Shown here: positions 6,067-8,424 of the stretch, piece by piece
How positions within the stretch are numbered: the first letter of the stretch is position 1
Layout: each line of letters begins with the position of its first letter
Source: Pseudomonadota bacterium
GTDB lineage: Bacteria; Pseudomonadota; Alphaproteobacteria; Rhizobiales; Rhizobiaceae
DNA length: 8,424 nucleotides
NCBI GenBank assembly: GCA_023388675.1
Contig: JAEWFU010000413.1
Location: forward strand, 1 to 8,424
Direction of reading: 5' to 3'
The notes under the pieces: model-generated
The model's input: only the letters and a program-made list of their open reading frames with translations
Told to the model about the DNA's origin: nothing
Database searches by the model: none
Position numbers and translations under genes: made by a program

Positions 6067-7068
6067 CTAAAGCTTTCGCCGCCGCAGCATGTCGATGTAG
6101 ACGGCGAGGATGATGATCGAACCGGTGACGACGGTCTGCCATTCCTGCGCCACCGACAGGATGCGCAGGCCGTTGAGCAGCACGCTCATGATGAGCGCGC
6201 CGATCAGCGTGCCGAGCACGGTGCCGCCCCCGCCGGACAGCGACGTGCCACCGATGACGACCGCCGCGATGGCGTCGAGCTCGTAACCCTGCCCCAGCGC
6301 CGGCTGGGCGGAGTTGAGACGCGAGGCGATCAGCAGCCCGGCAATACCGCAGATCGAACCCGCGAGCGTGTAGACGGCGATCTTCCAGCGGTCGGTGTTG
6401 ACACCCGACAGCCGCACCGCTTCCTCGTTGGAGCCAAGCGCAAAGGTGTAGCGGCCAAGGGCCGTCTTCGACAGGACGAAGCTGACGGCGATGGCCACGA
6501 GGAACAGGATCAGCACGCCGTTGGGCAACGGCACAGACGGTATCAGCGCGCCGACGATCGAGCCCTGCGCGATCTCGGTGAAGCCCGGCGTGTCGTTGAA
6601 ATAGATCGGACGCGTGCCGGAGATGACCAGCGAAAGCCCCTTCAGGATCAGCATCATGCCGAGTGTGGCGATGAAGGGCGGCACCTTGAGCTTGGCGACG
6701 AACGTGCCCGAACAGAAGCCGGCCGCGGCACCGGCGAGAATCGCGCCCAGCACGCCGAGCGGCAGCGGCAGGCCCCAGTAGGTGAGCACGACGCCGCAGA
6801 TCACGGCGCAGAAGGTCATCAGCGTGCCGACGGACAGGTCGATGCCGCCGGTGATGATGACCAGCGTCGCGGCGATCGCGAGCACCCCGTTGACCGAGGT
6901 GGCCTGCAGGATGGCGAGGATGTTGCTGGTCTGCATGAAATTGGGCGAGGCGAGGCTGAAGCCCACGACGAGGACAATGAGGCTGGCGAAGGCCAGCAGC
7001 CGATGATGCGCGCCGCTCACGCGCGGGCCGGTGGCCACCTGTGGCTGCGTCGTCGCCTCGGTGCTCAT
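6067..7068 (-). CDS. Ribose-type sugar ABC transporter permease
   Basis: This 333-residue inner-membrane protein belongs to the BPD_transp_2 family (RbsC-like) and forms the sugar channel, working as a dimer with the two-domain ATPase. Hydrophobic segments occur at about 24-40, 50-72, 82-98, 102-125, 134-150, 183-199, 230-248, 264-300 and 312-327, which suits the 8-10 helix family topology. Family signatures are GGIDLSVG at 74-81, KVPPFIATLGM at 128-138, the cytoplasmic coupling loop GRYTFALGSNEEAVRLSGV at 205-223, and the Gly-rich VVIGGTSLSGGGGTVLGTLI at 270-289. The start at 7068 has GGAGG 6 nt upstream. Upstream in-frame codons to 7155 partly overlap the palindromic element and are rejected. 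It lies between the ATPase and the binding protein, so the gene order is ATPase, permease, binding protein. Confidence 0.94.
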   Translation of the reverse strand: MSTEATTQPQVATGPRVSGAHHRLLAFASLIVLVVGFSLASPNFMQTSNILAILQATSVNGVLAIAATLVIITGGIDLSVGTLMTFCAVICGVVLTYWGLPLPLGVLGAILAGAAAGFCSGTFVAKLKVPPFIATLGMMLILKGLSLVISGTRPIYFNDTPGFTEIAQGSIVGALIPSVPLPNGVLILFLVAIAVSFVLSKTALGRYTFALGSNEEAVRLSGVNTDRWKIAVYTLAGSICGIAGLLIASRLNSAQPALGQGYELDAIAAVVIGGTSLSGGGGTVLGTLIGALIMSVLLNGLRILSVAQEWQTVVTGSIIILAVYIDMLRRRKL

Positions 7069-7114
7069 GCGATGCCTCCTGCTGTTGGAGTGATATCGCG
7101 GCCAGGTCGCGTTC

Positions 7115-7295
7115 CGTCGCGCCCCCCTCTGTCCTGCCGGACATCTCCCCCACAAGGGGGGAGATCAGCCGTCAATTCAGCCAGTGCTCTTCCTACGGGG
7201 TGGGCGATTGGCGAAATCGGATGTGAGCGGCAATCTCCCCCATTGTGGGGGAGATTGCCGGCAGGACAGAGGGGGGCAACGTAGGGTGCAAACAT
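7115..7295. repeat. Mosaic palindromic intergenic element, copy 2
   Basis: This copy lies between the ATPase stop and the permease start. Its left arm (about 7117-7169) and right arm (7228-7289) share the CCCCCCTCTGTCCTGCCGG outer block with copy 1 and flank a core that is also 58 bp. The right end GGGGGGCAACGTAGGG matches the left end of copy 1 when that copy is reverse-complemented. The core shares GCGATTGGCGAAA with the reverse complement of the copy 1 core (second copy at 7203-7215). The two elements therefore appear to be inserted in opposite orientations. The right arm contains a perfect 15-bp stem with a 3-nt loop at 7228-7260. Confidence 0.85.
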
Positions 7296-7311
7296 AAGCT
7301 GCTCCTATCAA

Positions 7312-8424
7312 CTACGCCGCTTCCGCCGCGCCGTTGCGCTGCGTCGCCAGCTTCATGATCTCCTCCTGTGTGGCTCCGGCAGGCAGGATGCCCGTCAGCC
7401 GGCCCTCGCACATCACCGCGATGCGATGCGAAAGCCGCAGGATTTCCGGCAGTTCGGAGGAAATGACGATCACCGCGCGGCCCTGTGCCGCCAGCGAATT
7501 CAGGAGTTTGTAGATCTCGCTCTTCGCTCCGACGTCGATGCCGCGCGTGGGCTCGTCGAAGATCAGGATGTCGCAGTCGCGCAGCAGCCACTTCGCGATG
7601 ACGACCTTCTGCTGGTTGCCGCCGGAGAGCAGCCGCGCCTCCTGCAGGTCCGAAGGCGTCTTGATCGAGAGCCTGTCGATATAGGCGACAGCGGCTTCGC
7701 GCATCGCCCCCTCGCGGAGGATTCCGCCCGCACCGGTGAACCGCGACAGGCTCGCAAGCGCGATGTTGTTACGTACGTCCATGCCGGTGGCCAGCCCGAA
7801 CTGCTTGCGGTCCTCCGAGAGGTAGCCGATGCCGGCACGGACCGCATCCTTCGGCTGCGCGATCGAAACCTTGCGGCCGCGCACATGAACCTCGCCGGCG
7901 TCGATGGGATCGGCTCCGAAGATGGCGCGGGCGACCTCGGTGCGGCCCGCCCCCATCAGCCCTGCAAAACCCAGGATCTCCCCCTTGCGGACCGAAAAGC
8001 TGACGTCGCGGATCTCGGCGCCACGGCACAGGCCGCGCACCTCCAGCGCCACTTCGGCATCGCTGAGGTCGGGCAGGTCGACGGTTGCGTCGGAAAGCCT
8101 GCGCCCGACCATCATCGAGATGATCGTTTCCACCGGCGTTTCGGCGGCGGGCACGGTGTCGACGGTCTCGCCGTCGCGCATCACCGTCACCCGGTCGGCG
8201 ATCCGCTTCAGCTCGTCCATCTTGTGCGAAATGTAGACGATGCCGACGCCCTCGCCGCGCAGCTTGCGGATGATCGCGAACAGCTCGGCGATCTCTGCAT
8301 CGTTCAGGGCCGCCGTCGGCTCGTCCATGATCAGCACACGCGACCGGTAGGACAGCGCCTTGGCGATCTCGACCATCTGCTGGCGGGCGATCGAAAGCCC
8401 GTGCACCGGGGTGCGCGGGTCGAG
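7312..8424 (-). CDS. Sugar ABC transporter ATPase, ribose/galactose type (C-terminal 370 residues; 5' end outside window)
   Basis: This is a tandem two-domain ATPase of the RbsA/MglA type that powers import through the neighbouring permease from the cytoplasmic face. The family is about 500 residues, so roughly the first 130, including the first Walker A, lie beyond the edge; the frame is open through 8424. Counting from the edge, the first domain shows the signature-helix region [14 protein letters not shown] (11-24), Walker B VLIMDEP (30-36) and the H-loop His67. The second domain has a degenerate Walker [10 protein letters not shown] (155-163), lacking the usual lysine; signature LSGGNQQK (266-273); Walker B ILIFDEP (286-292); and ISSE where the H-loop histidine would be. 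These departures are normal for the second domain of this family. A GTG at 8406 is internal, not the start. It would be the first of the four operon genes seen here. Confidence 0.95.
   Translation of the reverse strand, partial: LDPRTPVHGLSIARQQMVEIAKALSYRSRVLIMDEPTAALNDAEIAELFAIIRKLRGEGVGIVYISHKMDELKRIADRVTVMRDGETVDTVPAAETPVETIISMMVGRRLSDATVDLPDLSDAEVALEVRGLCRGAEIRDVSFSVRKGEILGFAGLMGAGRTEVARAIFGADPIDAGEVHVRGRKVSIAQPKDAVRAGIGYLSEDRKQFGLATGMDVRNNIALASLSRFTGAGGILREGAMREAAVAYIDRLSIKTPSDLQEARLLSGGNQQKVVIAKWLLRDCDILIFDEPTRGIDVGAKSEIYKLLNSLAAQGRAVIVISSELPEILRLSHRIAVMCEGRLTGILPAGATQEEIMKLATQRNGAAEAA

Noticed and set aside
5923..7284. Plus-strand open frame (453 codons) opposite the permease
   Set aside because: The translation is Asp/Arg/Gln/His-rich and non-globular, and it runs through the palindromic repeat. 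The minus strand encodes a clear membrane permease.
7900..8000. Loss of the Walker A lysine in the second ATPase domain as an inactivating mutation
   Set aside because: GAGRTE in the second domain is the normal state of RbsA/MglA-type sugar ATPases.
7312..8406. GTG at 8406 as the ATPase start
   Set aside because: The frame is open to the window edge, the first ATPase domain would be beheaded, and family proteins have about 130 more residues upstream.

Overview
The window looks like the chromosome of a high-GC alphaproteobacterium of the order Hyphomicrobiales, most like the Mesorhizobium/Phyllobacterium/Rhizobium group. The grounds are strong GC bias at third codon positions, the type of the encoded proteins, and several GC-rich mosaic palindromes between genes of the kind scattered through rhizobial genomes. 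No database search was possible, so the genus is inference. All six real coding regions, and the transposase start at the left edge, lie on the minus strand. The large plus-strand frames are shadows of them.

Right half (3497-8424), read in the direction of transcription from right to left: the 3' part of a ribose-type sugar ABC ATPase (cut by the window edge), its membrane permease, its periplasmic sugar-binding protein, and an enolase-superfamily dehydratase that matches L-fuconate dehydratase at every catalytic position checked. Together they look like an uptake-and-catabolism operon for L-fucose or a similar sugar. The ABC proteins would import the sugar, and the dehydratase would convert the corresponding aldonate to its 2-keto-3-deoxy acid. 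The dehydrogenase, lactonase and later enzymes are not in the window. Two junctions of this operon carry long palindromic mosaic elements (about 4819-5004 and 7115-7295), which appear to be the same element in opposite orientations. A separate strong hairpin follows the binding-protein stop codon.

Centre (3269-3496): a 228-bp gap before the cell-wall gene. It holds a plus-strand intrinsic terminator with no plus-strand gene to serve, a promoter-like sequence just before it (a candidate small RNA of about 50 nt), a pair of GTTGAC repeats, and a TTAA-N7-TTAA sequence that fits the CtrA cell-cycle regulator consensus.

Left half (1-3268): a bifunctional class A penicillin-binding protein (GT51 transglycosylase plus transpeptidase), then a classical short-chain dehydrogenase/reductase of unknown substrate. 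The last 291 bases hold a Hyphomicrobiales-type palindromic repeat and, at the extreme left, the first 12 codons of what looks like an IS5-family transposase leaving the window.

Most of the window is ordinary metabolic and cell-wall content. The parts most worth a second look are the 3330-3467 regulatory cluster and the paired mosaic elements inside the sugar operon. I saw no CRISPR array, phage, toxin or defence system.
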